Source of the DNA: Tricholoma matsutake
Taxonomy: Eukaryota; Basidiomycota; Agaricomycetes; Agaricales; Tricholomataceae
Length of the DNA stretch: 64,000 bases
Direction of reading: 5' to 3'
Assembly: GCA_026075535.2 (NCBI GenBank)
Contig: AP026540.1
Location: 4,216,001-4,280,000 of the forward strand
The notes under the pieces were generated by a model, which saw nothing but the letters and a program-made list of their open reading frames with translations, ran no database searches and was not told the DNA's origin. Positions 23,736 through 35,415 of this stretch are shown here, in pieces (positions within the stretch are counted from its first letter, which is position 1; each line of letters opens with the position of its first letter). Position numbers and translations under genes: made by a program.

Positions 23736-23772
23736 TAATGTGATTCCATGTGGGAGTCTTCATGGTGAGGAG

Positions 23773-24372
23773 TGTTGAGAATGCATGCGCCTGCAGTTGC
23801 GGCGCTGAGAATACACCATGAGTATCATTTTGATGTGTGCGCTATATTTAGCCTTTCCCTTTGATGCGTGTCTACGGTCCATTACTGAGCCCCCCTTTAT
23901 CCTTAATCCTCTTTGTTATACACAATACATATATATATACAGTACATACTTTAGTTACCACCTCAGTCACTTGTACAGAGACTGAGGTGAGCGCAGTTTA
24001 TACCACTTACTTATATGCCTATACTTACTGTACCTATTAGACGATCTTATTTGTACTAGGTACAGTATACATGAATAGAGCCACTTGTACAGAGACTGAG
24101 ACGATCTTATTTGTACTAGGATCACTTTTCTACAGGTGGAATACCTAAGAGAACACAACTGGGGTCTCCTAGGTGTATATTTGGGGTTTATATACTATGT
24201 TACATATACTGTACATTGTTGCTCCAAATGCACACATACATGCATGTACATATTGACATGTGCAAAATAAAATTCTCATGCTTTGTGCATGTCTACAAGC
24301 ATAGTTCAGCATAATTCAACATAATAAATTAAAAATGAAATTTTATTAGGTAATGGGGCTGTTTCCTAACAC
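23773..24372 (+). repeat. Probable 3' LTR of copia-1
   Basis: Begins TGTTGAGAATGCATGC after a G-rich segment (GGTGAGGAG) 37 bp beyond the pol stop. The right end is uncertain; TTTCCTAACA at 24372 is the best TG...CA partner. It contains two copies of CACTTGTACAGAGACTGAG and two of ACGATCTTATTTGTACTAGG, a tandem duplication near 23968-24122. No second copy is present to fix the ends. Confidence 0.5.
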
Positions 24373-24379
24373 AAAGCAG

Positions 24380-26314
24380 GCATGGTGAACAACTACTTCT
24401 CCAACATTCCTCAGCTTGGCTTTCTGTCACCTCACAGTAACATTTCTTGCTCATGACTGCACTCTCATTCTATAACCCCACAGTCAAGCTGGGCATCACA
24501 ACATTCAAGCAAATTTTAGATGATTGCTTTGGCACATTGTCTACAATGCTGCCAAAGCTGTTGTTTATCTTCACCTGACCTTCTGAATATCTCCTGGTGT
24601 GTCCACCCACTTTGGCCAATTCAGATTTATTCTTATATAAGTTCCTTTTTCATGCTATCAAAGTTGTTACTCAACTTGAAACAACCATGAGCCACAATTC
24701 TGTGGTGCACACCTGTGGATCAAACTATTTTGCAGATATTATCAGCAGCAGGACATTGTTGCGGTTGACAATCCTCATCACTCCTTTGGGGCCTAGTCAA
24801 ACTGTATGTGATGCACTGATTGTTTCTGCCCAATTACTTCCCACTTCATTTATAATAGACTCTTTCTTTTTTTCTTTTGAGCTCTATCATCCAACAACCA
24901 TTACAACAGACTCAGTCACTAGAGATCCTGATGACTCAGAGGCTCCATCATACGATAGTCAGATTTTGACTCTCTTCACATATAAATTTGCTCAATGATG
25001 CTCAAACACTCCCCACTCCATCAGAATTCTGACATTCTCATCGACCCTGAGCTTCTTAGGAACAACCCTGCATTGAACTACATTACTCTAATAAACAATG
25101 CCAGTGATCCAATTTCTCAGAATGGTAGGGACTCCAACCCCACTGCCAGTGGCAGTGTCAACAATCAGCTCAATACATCATCTACCTGCACTCATGAACA
25201 ATTTGGTTGTCTTGTCAAGAGCCACATGAACCTCAGCAATCACACTGAAGCAGCATTGAATAACTTTTGTATGGTGAGCTTTTTTACTCTTTCTATTTAC
25301 TGGCAATCACCATGTTCCACAGAACTCATCATCCATTGAGAAATTCCTGATCCTCTTGTACACTAAGGTCCTCCAATTGGAGGATATGGGGCAAGATGCA
25401 AAGAAGCTGGAGGCTTCTCAAGGATTGTCACATGATCTCAAGGTATGCCACCTAGAAGAACATTTGAATGTTACATACACACACACAATTGTTCTCTTGC
25501 CTAATGTCACTGCATATCATGGTAATTGTGCAGAGAATGCCCTCATAAGTCCTTCAGTTCATGAATAGCAAAGGTACCAACACAATCACAATAGAAGGCA
25601 ATGTGTGAGATGAAAATCAGGGAGTTAACCTCCAAGAAAGATCCCACATGCACAAGCCTTGTCATCTGCTCCATCTTGTCATCTCTGACATTCTACCAAA
25701 ATTCTGTTATGCAGAATATACATTGGTTGCATATCTTGGGTGCCAGTCTGTTCTCATCAACATTATGGTTCTGTGGAAGATCAATGATTCTATGGCCATC
25801 AATTCACCCACTCGTAACATTGCTGAACTCACCCAAGCAGTACTCAAGAAGACTACTGTGCCACCTATGCTCCAGGTTTACATACATCTTGCTGTCCTGG
25901 TAAGCACAACCTGCCCTTTGCAATCCTGCATTGCTCCCTGATTTATCTGAGTCAGTTCTGGCACTTCATCCAGTACCCCGAGTTGGTTTGAATGATGATT
26001 TCTGGCTCCAGGTGGATGAAACTTTGAACTATGGCAACCACCTGTAAGAACAAGGCCACACTTACTGTGTAAGTCTGATTACATTTCAATTGAAGTAGAT
26101 TCTAATGGCTTTCTGGGTCTAGCACATTCAATAACATCTACAATGAAGATAAGGCTAAGTTTGGTAATCCTGCAAATACAAGCCATCAGGCTACCGACCC
26201 AAAGCATGTTCCAGACTGGATCATTGCAGTGAACAATCATGCTTCAAAGGTTCTAGGTGGACAGGCAAAGAAAAAGAAGGGAAAGGGATTGAAGAGGAAG
26301 CAGGGTGATGATTG
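24380..26314 (+). pseudogene. Decayed multi-exon gene, unrecognised, basic C terminus
   Basis: Frames can be followed in pieces on the plus strand: 24597-24998, 24995-25273 (ending NHTEAALNNFCM before GTGAGC), 25322-25442 (SSIEKFLILLYTKVLQLEDM, ending before GTATGC), about 25590-25900 (ISDILPKFCYAEYTLVAYLG) and about 26010-26314 (FWLQVDETL; TFNNIYNEDKAKFGNP; QAKKKKGKGLKRKQGDD then stop). Intron-like GT-AG pairs of about 50-90 nt separate them. The FW-x-x-VD and basic-tail pattern looks like a repeat-associated fungal protein, but I cannot name it. Many stops; not functional. A possible passenger of an unrecognised transposon. Confidence 0.5.
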
Positions 26315-27886
26315 AGTCAAGTGATCTGTCTGCCTGAACTTAAATGTATCATCTCTCCAAATACATTTTGAATATCATTTTCTGTGCTTTTTCATGGCTT
26401 CTCTCCTCCTTTGCATTGGATTTGCCTGAGGGTCAGTTAAGGACTGAGAAATAGCAAGGGAGCCTCAACCAGGGCTGTTAAAATAATGTGCAATGGTTGT
26501 CAATAAGTGGTCAGTGTGTTTAGCAGGCTGATCTTTTCTGAAGACTTCTTAAACATTGAGCACAACATCAGATGCAGGTCAGCAAAGAAGGTATTTATTT
26601 CATCTTACATTCAGACCTCAAATACATTTATTAACAAGTTTAGAACTGGTGTCCTGACCTCACCATCACATCACCCAGATCAGTTTTGATGGTATGCCCC
26701 AGACTTTTTATTTTAGTATTTGAAGGTCCAGTTCAATGAACCAGAAAAAAACCCACAAGCCAACCAAACCCAATCAATTGCAACTGGACCATTGGTTGCA
26801 GTTGCCCACTTTTGAGGGCAGTTGGGTTGCCAGTTGCCTCAATTTTAAAATATTTGAAAACCCTTCAACAACTGGTTGCAATTGGTTGCAACTGGTCTTC
26901 TCACAGTACATATAATATGGCAGATGTATCATGTACTCAAAACTAAAAGACAGTATACTCATGTAGATACTATTAATATCTACTATATCTGGCATTATAA
27001 AATGAAATGGGACATGCCCGGGGAAAAAGGACTCATTTAATATAGCCTGTGGCTGCACACAGACCTTTTTGTCATGTGTGCTGCCCAAAAAACAAAGTGG
27101 CACCACTTTGTGAAATGGTTCCCACAACCACCAATGACCCACAACACCACTTTCCTCACTCTTCTATCCACCCACTCACAACACCCACTGCACCTACCTC
27201 AAAAATGATGCACTGCAACTGAAAGGACACATGGGGGGCCCAAATGACACTAGTCATCATTTGGGCCCAGAGGTATGTTTGTACTATTGTTGATTTCTTT
27301 TTCTGTACTAACCAATTTGTTTTCTTTTTAAGAATCTTGCCTGTTCCCTGCCATCACCATATCCTACCAAAGCCCTACATTGCTGCTGTGAGCCTCTGCT
27401 CACAGGGCAGCAATGGGTCCCATTCTGGACAACAACACAACAACAACAGCAACTGACAACAACACCGCTGCACCACACCCAATGGCATGTCACATAGTGC
27501 CACCACCCTGCCTGCAAGCCACTGCTTGTAGGGGGTGATGGAGGTGCTGACTGACAATGCAAATGGGTGGGGATAACAAATGACAATGTGAAGAGGGGTG
27601 GGATGACAAACAACATGAACAGGGAGGGACAACAATTGACAACACAACCATGGGTGAACAACAGTTGACAACATAAATGGGGGGCAGCAACATTTGACAA
27701 TGCAAACAGGGGGGGATGGCAACATTTGACAATGCAAATGGGAGGGGATGACAACATTCAACAATGAGGGGGGGCCAGTGATGTTTCACAAAGCAAACAG
27801 GGGGGCCAGCAATGTTCAACAATGCAGGCAGGGGGGGAGATGAACAGCAGAGAGCTGTGAGGGTGACACTACAACAGCATCCCCAC
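26315..27886. repeat. Non-coding stretch with low-complexity G-rich repeats
   Basis: 26315-26750 is unassigned. 26770-26900 has short inverted motifs of the GCAACTGG/CCAGTTGC type. 27230-27530 relates to the dispersed repeat near 16985-17370 (shared TTTGGGCCC and TGTGAGCC/GGCTCACA blocks). 27540-27840 is an imperfect array of units of about 30-50 bp with GGGGGG runs and GACAACATTTGACAATGCAA-like cores. Open frames read through it on the minus strand are artefacts of the repeats. Confidence 0.6.
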
Positions 27887-28645
27887 TGTTAAGGGCGAAG
27901 CCTCAACCACTTGATCTAGTCGATGTCATTTGATGAGGTGCTTCCTCAATGAGTCATTCGGCACTAGTCTTACTCGGAGCGTCTGATGTAAGATAGGTAG
28001 TGCACTCTAGCAGGGCTTCTGCATAGAGTCATTCAGGTTCATGCACTAAGGGGCTTCCTTAGTGGTTTCGAGTAAGTTCGCGAGTTGCAAGTTAAGGCTG
28101 TTAATTGCCTAGATCTAAACTAAGGACATCCCTACTACAAGTCGCAGTACTTATACTAGAAGGGAGGTCCTTATCGTCCAATCGGAAAGGTAGATGCGTA
28201 TCAAGTAATAATAGAAACAATAGGCCTCATGCCTTGCATGAGGCGTCCGATGTCACAGAGTGCTGTGGCGCAGCATGTCAGGAAACAATAACAGATAAGC
28301 CTCATGCCTAGCATGAGGTGTCCGATGTCACGGATCCAATGTCAAGGATCCGACGTCAAGGACATGCTGCGGCGCAGCATGTCAATCGTGAGAGTCCGAT
28401 GTCATGGACCTCATGTCAGGGGGCTGTCGTATCACAGCATGTGTGGGAGTGGGTTCGCATGCATGGAGTCACCATGCGTCGAGGGTGCCTTCCATGGGAA
28501 GGGGATCAAATGCATGCAGTCGGCATGCATTGTGTGTGTGTCTGATGTCAAGGACATGCCCTAGGCATGAATCAAGGGGTGCCTCCTGTCTGGAGGGGAT
28601 CATCGGGTGCATTGGGTTCCATGAGTTACAAGGAAAATTGTAACA
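27887..28645 (-). repeat. 3' LTR of chromovirus C (759 bp)
   Basis: Matches 35416-36053 over its length, except for about 120 extra bp in the middle (about 28215-28400). There the CCTCATGCCTAGCATGAGG and CCGATGTCA...GGATC/GACATG blocks are repeated. On the coding strand it starts TGTTACAATTTTCC and ends CCCTTAACA. Confidence 0.93.
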
Positions 28646-28660
28646 TTACCCCCTCACTAT
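28646..28660 (-). other. Polypurine tract of chromovirus C
   Basis: On the minus strand, AGTGAGGGGGTAA lies directly before the 3' LTR start TGTTAC. It also contains the TAA that would end ORF4 if the TGA at 28679-28681 were Arg. Confidence 0.75.
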
Positions 28661-28678
28661 GGTCAAAAGTTCCACACT

Positions 28679-29038
28679 TCAACCTAAATCTTCATCTCTC
28701 CTTTGTGGTCTGATCAGGTGTGGTCTGGTTATGTGGGTAGGTCGGGGTCGAGGGGTATGATGGAGGAATAATTCATGTCCAAACTCGGACCATGATCGGG
28801 TTCTTCTGGTTCGCGCTGCCCTAGGTAGTGGTGTCAAGGAGTCAGTAGTATCATTGAAAGGGGGGCATTGCAGGATGGCAAATTCAACGTCTGTGATCGG
28901 GGGTTCGGGTTCTGTTCAGAAGATGGTGTAGAGGCAAAATGCAAAGGTTAGGGCTGCCACTGCAGCCAGGGTCATGCCAACGATGATGGCGAGGATCATA
29001 ATCCCTGTGAGCATGGGTCTGTCTTGCCATGCCATCAT
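28679..29038 (-). pseudogene. ORF4 of chromovirus C: small protein with one predicted membrane helix
   Basis: Opens with ATG at 29038, fifteen bases after the TAA of ORF3 and in the same frame, so it may be a separate cistron or the end of a longer ORF3. Residues 1-9 are polar (MMAWQDRPM). Residues 10-40 are strongly hydrophobic (core IMILAIIVGMTLAAVAALTF) and fit a single membrane span. The tail of about 75 residues is rich in Arg, His and Pro (RAARTRRTRSW; RPRPTHITRPH). There is one internal TGA just after the hydrophobic stretch, again where CGA would read Arg. Function unknown. Envelope-like genes occupy this place in some Ty3/Gypsy lineages, but no envelope feature beyond the membrane segment is visible. 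Confidence 0.55.
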
Positions 29039-29053
29039 CTTGAGCCCTGCCTT

Positions 29054-29827
29054 TTAAATCCTTCCATATGGCTCTCCTGTCATGTTTCCCATCACATCAT
29101 CATCAAAATCATCGTATCCGGAGTTAAAGAAGAGCCGCTGTCTCTGCTCAGCTTCTCTTTGATCAGTCTCTCGATCTTTCCGAGGTTTCTCCAGGCAATT
29201 CATCCTGTAGTGTCCGGGGCCTAGCTGTTTGCAATACCTGCAAACATATCGTTGGCAAATCAGGCCGAAGTGGCCTATCTGTTGGCAGATGAAACATCTA
29301 GCATGTCTCATGTGTGGGGGAGACCAAGGCGGTTGGGTGGTCTTTGGTTCGGGTTCGGGGGTGGTCAGATCAATTATTTCGGGTGCCCTAGGCACAATCT
29401 TCAGGTTCTTCATAGAACAGGAGGAGCCTCCAGAGGGAGCTCATCGTTCGTCTCTGTCGCTCTGCTCACTGAATGGCGAGAGCGAGGTCAGTGGTCGTCT
29501 GTGTCGACCTAAAGGGGTGTGAGGTCTCTCCTCAGCTGTTCTCGGTCTGTCTGACTGCGGTGCAATCATTTCCTGGATCATTTGCTCGATCCCCAGGGCG
29601 TCTGCATCGTTCATTGCTTCTTCTAGATTTCGTTCCATCTGTTCAATAGTGCTCGCATAGTAGAAGCACATCCTGGCTAGATGGTATTTTGGTGGATCGT
29701 GGGCGAGGTGAACACGAAGGGCGTCAGCGTTCAATCAGTTTCATAGGTATTCTTGGGTAAATCGTCGTTCGGCAGGCATATTGGGGAGTGTCATTGTGGG
29801 AAGAGAGGGGGGTTTTTGCGTTTCCAT
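29054..29827 (-). pseudogene. ORF3 of chromovirus C: zinc-knuckle protein after pol
   Basis: The start ATG (29827-29825) overlaps the pol stop as TGATG; 257 codons to TAA at 29054. The first part is helical (TIEQMERNLEEAMNDADALG). Next comes a basic/Pro linker, then two Cys-His knuckles at about residues 190-225: CFICQQIGHFGLIC (C-x2-C-x4-H-x4-C) and CRYCKQLGPGHYRMNC (a variant with C-x2-C-x5-H-x4-C). The C-terminal part is acidic (DDFDDDVMG). It carries three TGA codons (29, 31 and 129), where Arg is plausible. Gag in this element has only a CCHH-like knuckle, so ORF3 may supply nucleic-acid chaperone function; that is inference. An extra sense ORF 3' of pol is unusual for a fungal chromovirus. 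Confidence 0.65.
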
Positions 29828-32800
29828 CAGAGGTGGTACCTCTTCTTATATGCCATCAGGATCTCGGGGGCATTCTTTAGGTTTGATTCGGGTTCCCATG
29901 TGTTTTTAGATGTTGGGTAGTCAACCCATTTCACGAGGTAACGGTGTGTCTTGCCGTGCTTCTTGTGTGCGATGATCGCTTCCACCTCGTATTCGTTTTC
30001 TCCTTCCATGAGGTCGGGTGGTGGAGTCAGGAAGTTTCGCCCATGAGTGTCGTTCTCATGGTATTGCGTGAGTAAAGCCACATGGAATACCGGGTGGATC
30101 TTCCATCCCGGCAGCAGTTTCAATCGGTATGTCGTTCTCGACAAGGCATCTTCAATCATGAAGGGCCCTTCTCGTTTTGGCACCAGTTTTCTTGTTGGGT
30201 AGCCAATCTTCAGGTTCTTGGAGTCAAGCCATACTTGTTCTCCAACCTTGAACGGTTTGCATTGCCCTTTCGTTTGGGCAGCCATAGCCTGGCTGGCTAG
30301 TTCATGTGCAGCAAGAGCTTCCCTTCTCGCAGAGAGAAGTTCTTGGATTCTCTGTTCGGTGGCCGGCACGTTCGTCTTTTCATATGGGGTGGGGATAGTG
30401 CATGGTTGATATCCCATCATCAAGTAAAATGGCGAATGTTTTACTGCGGAGTGTGTCTTCTGATTATGCGCGAATTCTGCCATTGGGAGATAACACTCCC
30501 AATCCTCTGGTTTGTTCGAACAGAACATGTGGAGGTAAACCTCTAGTTCTTGGTTTACTCACTCCGTTTCTCCGTCGGTCTGGGGGTGATAGGCAGTGCT
30601 CATGGATAGCTTGATTCCGAGCAGTCGTCCGAGTTCTTGGAAGAGTTTGGATGCGAATCGAGGGTCTCTGTCTGAGATGATTCTTCCGGGGAGTCCAAAT
30701 CTTGTGTACACATGGCGCAGGTAGAGGTCTGCAGCGCCAAGTGCATCGATCGTCTTCGCGCAAGGGATAAAAATTACCCCCTTCGTAAGACCATGGTCTA
30801 CCACAACCATGATTGAGTCAAATCCGTTTATTATGGGCAGGTCCATAATAAAATCTGTCGTTACCAGCTCAAATGGTCTGCTGGCATCAGATGATATCGG
30901 TGTCGGGGGTGGGGTCGTCGGGTGGGTGTTGATCTTCATTTGCTGGCATTTTGCACAGCCTTTGACATATTTCTTTATGAAGTTGGCCATTCCTGGCCAC
31001 CAGTAGTCTCGTCGGATCAGTTCAATTGTTTGCCATTGTCCAGGGTGTCCTGTTGTGATGCTATCATGGTATTTCCATATGATTGCTCGGTGGAGGGTTT
31101 TGTCCTGTGGCACATAGCACCTGTCTTTGAAAAAGAGCAGGCCATCTTCAAATTTCTAGTCCTCCAATGCAGACTTGATTGGGGGAGTTCCGTTGTTCTT
31201 CAGGGCTTGTAAAGCTTCATTTATGAGGTCATCCTTCATTATTGCTGAGACCAGGGCTCCCTGGAGCTCCGTATCGATCATTTTGATGAATGGTTTGTCA
31301 GCGAGGATGGTCTTGTCCTCGTTATCGGTGTCTTCTTTGGCTATGTGGTCTGCTCTCCTCGATAGGGCATCAGATTGTACCATCTCTGATCCTGGTATGT
31401 GTTGTAGCTTCAGGTCAAATTGTGACAAGTAAATGGCCCATCTAGCCTGTCGTCGGTTTAGTTTCTGTGGCTGACGGAAGTACATCAGGTTCTTGTGATC
31501 GGACAGTACCATCACAGGGAACAGTGTCCCCTGTAGGTAGTGTCTCCATGTCTCTAGCGCTCGGATCACTCCCAGTAGTTCCCTGTCATATATCTCATAA
31601 TTTCTTTCAGCTTCATTGAAAGAATGTGAGATATAGCCGCATGGGTGCCAGTCTCCGTTGGCATCCTGTTGTCTGAGTACTGCACCTGTCGCAAATTTCG
31701 AGGCGTCAGATTCCACCACAAATGGTTTCATTGCGTCTGGCATCAGCAGTACTGGGGCTTCGTTGAATTTCCTTTTCAGCGCATCGAATGACTGCTGGCA
31801 GCCGTTCGTCCATTTGAATTTCTGGTTCTTCTTCGTCAAATCATTCAGCGGTCTGGCCAGATCCGTGAAGTGTCTGATGAATCTTCGATAGAAGTTCCCA
31901 AATCCTAGGAAGGATCTTACATCCTTCACTGTCCTTGGCGTGGGCCAGTCCTTGATCCCAGCCAGCTTTGTGTTGTCCATTGCAAGTTCGTCGGGCCTGA
32001 TGATCATGCCCAAGAAGTCGACTTCCTGTACGTTGAATTTGCATTTCTCTATTTTCAGGTAGAGATCGCATTGCCGTAGTCGTTTGAGGACCCTTTTGGT
32101 CCTTATCCGGTGTTCTTCTTCTGTCTTCGAGAAGATCAGGATGTCGTCCATATAGATGACGAGCCATCCTTCATCTAGCATATCTTGGAAGAGATCGTTC
32201 ATCATGGCCTGGAATGTTGCCGGTGAGTTGCACAGCCCAAAGAACATCACCATTGGCTCAAATAGCCCTCGGTTAGTCTTGAATGCTGCCTTCCACTTGT
32301 CTCCTTTCTTTATCCGTACATTATGATATCCCCATCAAATATCAAGTTTCGTGAAGAATCTTGCTCCCTTCAGCTTGTCCAAGAGGTCTCCAATCAGTGG
32401 CAGGGGGTAGTTGTTCTGGATCGTTCCTTCATTCAGATAGCGATAGTCTTGGCAAGGTCGCAGAGCGTCAGAGTCCTTCTTCAACACGAAGAAGAACGGG
32501 GATGCCATGGGTGATTTCGACGGTCAGATGTATCCTTTCTCCAGGTTTTCATCTAGAAACTCGTTGAGTTTCTCTTGTTCCTTCGGTGTCAGTGGGTAGA
32601 CTTTGCAATCCTTCAGTACAAAGCCTTCCTTCAAGTCAATTGCGTGATCCCATGGTCTTGACTCCGGGAATCGTTCAGATGCGGCCTTTTCGAATACCTG
32701 TCTGTATTTCTGGTATGCTGGTGGCAGTAGGTCGTCCAGGGTTTGCTTGCTGGCCTCTTTTCCCTCATCCTGTTCATGCGCGAGTCGCTGGGAAATGGAT

Positions 32801-34239
32801 GTCTTTGCTCTGATCCATGCGCTCTTCGAGAATACGTATTGCGGGGAGTCTTTGGCCTTTGTGATCCTGGAGATCATGTTCATTTTCCGTATGTACTTAT
32901 GGGTTGGCCCTCGGTGCTCCCGGGTGAGGGGTGGTTCTTCTGGTGGTTTGAATATGCCAATGACCAGTTCTCCTCATACATATGCGATCAAGAGGTCTGT
33001 CGCATCTTGTTTGTAGGTCTCTTCCGTTGTTCGTATCTCCATGCCGGTGTCTGCCAGTAATTCTTCATCAGGTATCTCCTTGACCTTCACTTGGGGGGGG
33101 GTCTCCCTGGGCATAGGTACCTCAGTATTGGTGGTACCGTGATCTGGGGTCCTAATATCATAGGTCAGGGTAGTCCCTTGTCGAGGGTTGTTTATCCTGT
33201 TCCATAGTGTGATTTTCATGTTCCTTTTGCCAGTACTTCCCTCCCCTGTGGAGGTTAGCAGTTCTTTCATCTTTTGCACAATTTGTCGTGTCCTGTCACA
33301 TTCATTGTTCTTTCCCTTCTCCAGTTGTCTTTTCTTCTGGTTTTCTTGGGTTTTGGCAATGGCACGTCTTGCTGCTTCGAGGTTCCTGTCTTCTTTAGGA
33401 GTGTCCTTGGTCCTGGTCTTCGCGACGGCTTTCTGGACTGAATTCAGCTCCTTTGCTTTCTCCTCAGAAAGCCTTTCCTTTGTTTTTGCCAGGGCCAATC
33501 AGGCTTGGGCAAGGTTTCTCTGCCTTTCTTCGGAGAGTCTCTCCCTGGTTTTTGCCACAGCCACTTTGGCTCGGGCGAGGCTCCTCTCTTTCTCTTCAGA
33601 GAGCCTTTGTCTTGTTTTGGCCACGATGTGTCGAATTCATGCCAGTTTGTCGTTGGGTGCTTCCCTTTCAGTGTCAACCCTGGGGAGCTTTAGAGTGTTC
33701 AGGAGGGCTTGTTTGACTCTTCTTGTCTTCTCCAAGATTTGTTGGATTTGAGCCCGTCGTTCTTCGTCTTGGAACTCAAGAGTTCCTTTCTTCCAATTGA
33801 TAATCGGGTTCACCTCCCGTAGCCACGACAGGCCCAGGATCACCGATTCCTTGCCTAGTCCAGCAACTAGGTATTTCATTGGGTAGCTCCGTCCATTGAT
33901 GTGGAGCCTTCCCCTCACATATATCGTGATCGTTCCCTGCCTGTTCAGAGTTCCATCTATGTTTGTGGCCCGGATGGTGTAGCCCAAGGGATATGTCTTG
34001 ATCCCTTCTTGTTCGATGAATTTTGAGTCAATAAAGACTCCTCCTGCTCCAGAGTTGAGGAGTGCATTCATTGCGACATCTTTTCCATTGTCTGACTCAG
34101 CTACCCGAATAGACAGGCGCATAGATTGTCTATTCATGGTAGCTAAGAGTACAGACCCTACAGAAATTTCAGTGGTGACTGGCATCGTATCAGGCCGCTG
34201 CTCTAAAAACCCGATTCCTCCATGAGGTTGAGGGCTCAT
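29827..34239 (-). pseudogene. Chromovirus C pol: protease, RT, RNase H, integrase, chromodomain
   Basis: One frame of 1471 codons with no indel. ATG at 34239 overlaps the gag stop (ATGA). Protease: ALLNSGAGGVFID, with Asn where the catalytic Asp is expected, and ILGLSWL. A coiled, repeated K/R/E segment follows (about 33660-33330; units like KTKERLSEEKAKEL). RT: YPLTPKEQEKLNEFLDE, KLDI then TGA, FGLCNSPATFQ, VIYMDDILIF (catalytic DD), FLGFGNFYRRFI. RNase H: FVVESDASKFATGAVL and NYEIYDRELL. Integrase: [20 protein letters not shown] with [33 protein letters not shown] then TGA. Chromodomain: YEVEAIIAHKKHG, RYLVKWVDYP, NTWEPESNL. Stops: six TGA (33637, 33499, 32971, 32524, 32332 and 30556) and one TAG (31156, probably Trp). 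Confidence 0.93.
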
Positions 34240-35099
34240 TCCTTTTCTTCTTCGTCTAGTTCATCCAGCATCGTGTGGATCTTCTGGTAGGTGTCCACCC
34301 CAGTCTTTTTCTGGGTAAAGCGGTTTCGGTAAGGAGGAGGCGCTGGCCCCATCTGGGTGGGGTCTTTTCCGTCCTTGTGGTCAGACGATCAGTGTCCGGG
34401 TTGGTGGCAGATGAAACACAATCCTTTTCGGAGGTGTTCCACATGTTCTTGGTTTGTCAGTCGGTTGATGTCAAGAGAGGGCTGTCCTTTCTTCATTGTT
34501 TCCTTCATCTTTTGGTTCTGCCTGGTCTTCCCCAGGATTGCCATGGCCCGTTTCCATTGGCCTTCGTATTTCGAGGCTGCCTTTATCCAGCCCTCGAGAG
34601 TGTTGGGTACCATTTCCATTGTGTGTACCCTCTTCAGTAATTCGGGGTGCAGTCCATCCATGAAGTACTTGATCATGGCTGCATCTTCTGTGATTCCTGT
34701 CCTGTCTTTCAGGATGCGGAAGTTCACCACATATTCTTCAAGGTTCCCTGAACCTTGCTTGAGATTCTTGATCTTTGTCTTTGCCGTTCCAGCATCATCG
34801 ATCAGTGAGAAGGCCTCTAAGACCTTCTGTTGGAAGTCTGCGTATTCACTGAATCCCTCAGACTGGTGTTGGTTGACGAATGCCTGTGCCCAGGCAGCTG
34901 CTGTCCCTCCATTCATGAAGGACAGCGTGAAGATAATCTTCTTGTCATTTGTGTCATAGACCTGGTCATTGATTCGCAGGTATAGGTCTATCTCCTGCAG
35001 GAACTTGGCGGTCTTGGTCCACTCTCCTGAGAAGTCTGTTGGTGATCGGATTTGAATGTCCTTCACGGATGTCATTGGTGTGGTTGCGGGTTCAGACAT
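34236..35099 (-). pseudogene. Chromovirus C gag
   Basis: ATG at 35099; 287 codons ending in a TGA that overlaps the pol ATG. The capsid-type core reads DFSGEWTKTAKFLQEIDLYL and later NFRILKDRTGI and YFMDGLHPELLKRV, as in chromoviral Gag. A short knuckle, CFICHQPGH followed by SSDH (C-x2-C-x4-H-x4-H-like), begins at about residue 228. An in-frame TGA sits right after that His (34389-34391), at the place of Arg. The leader between gag and the 5' LTR (35100-35415) is non-coding. Gag packages the RNA into virus-like particles in the cytoplasm. Confidence 0.9.
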
Positions 35100-35415
35100 C
35101 TCGTTATAGAGGTCGTCGGTTTCGTCTGTTAAGAAGCGGGTGGATGTTTTGGATGGGGGTGCGTGCGGTTGTTCAAAGTCTTTGTCGGTGAGGAAATCTC
35201 CTTGTTGTCTGTCGGTTGATCTGTAGAACCAATGCTGTGCTGGGGTTGAGTAACGGACTAGTCTTCCGTTGTATTGGTACCAAGATGAACCTAGCTGTGG
35301 TTCCGCTTCTCTTGGTGGTCAGTCTGGGGTTTGTCTACACCCGGGTCGCTGTGGTGTGTATCGAGACGTATTGCCTACACCTAGGTAGGTGGGCTAGCAG
35401 ATAGTTTGGATCTTA

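Noticed and set aside
27308..27822. Minus-strand Cys/Pro-rich frames
   Set aside because: Translations of G-rich tandem repeats; three frames overlap with the same repeated words.
28679..29038. Envelope gene of a retrovirus-like element
   Set aside because: Only one membrane span and no signal peptide, cleavage site or surface domain; reported instead as a membrane-segment ORF of unknown function.
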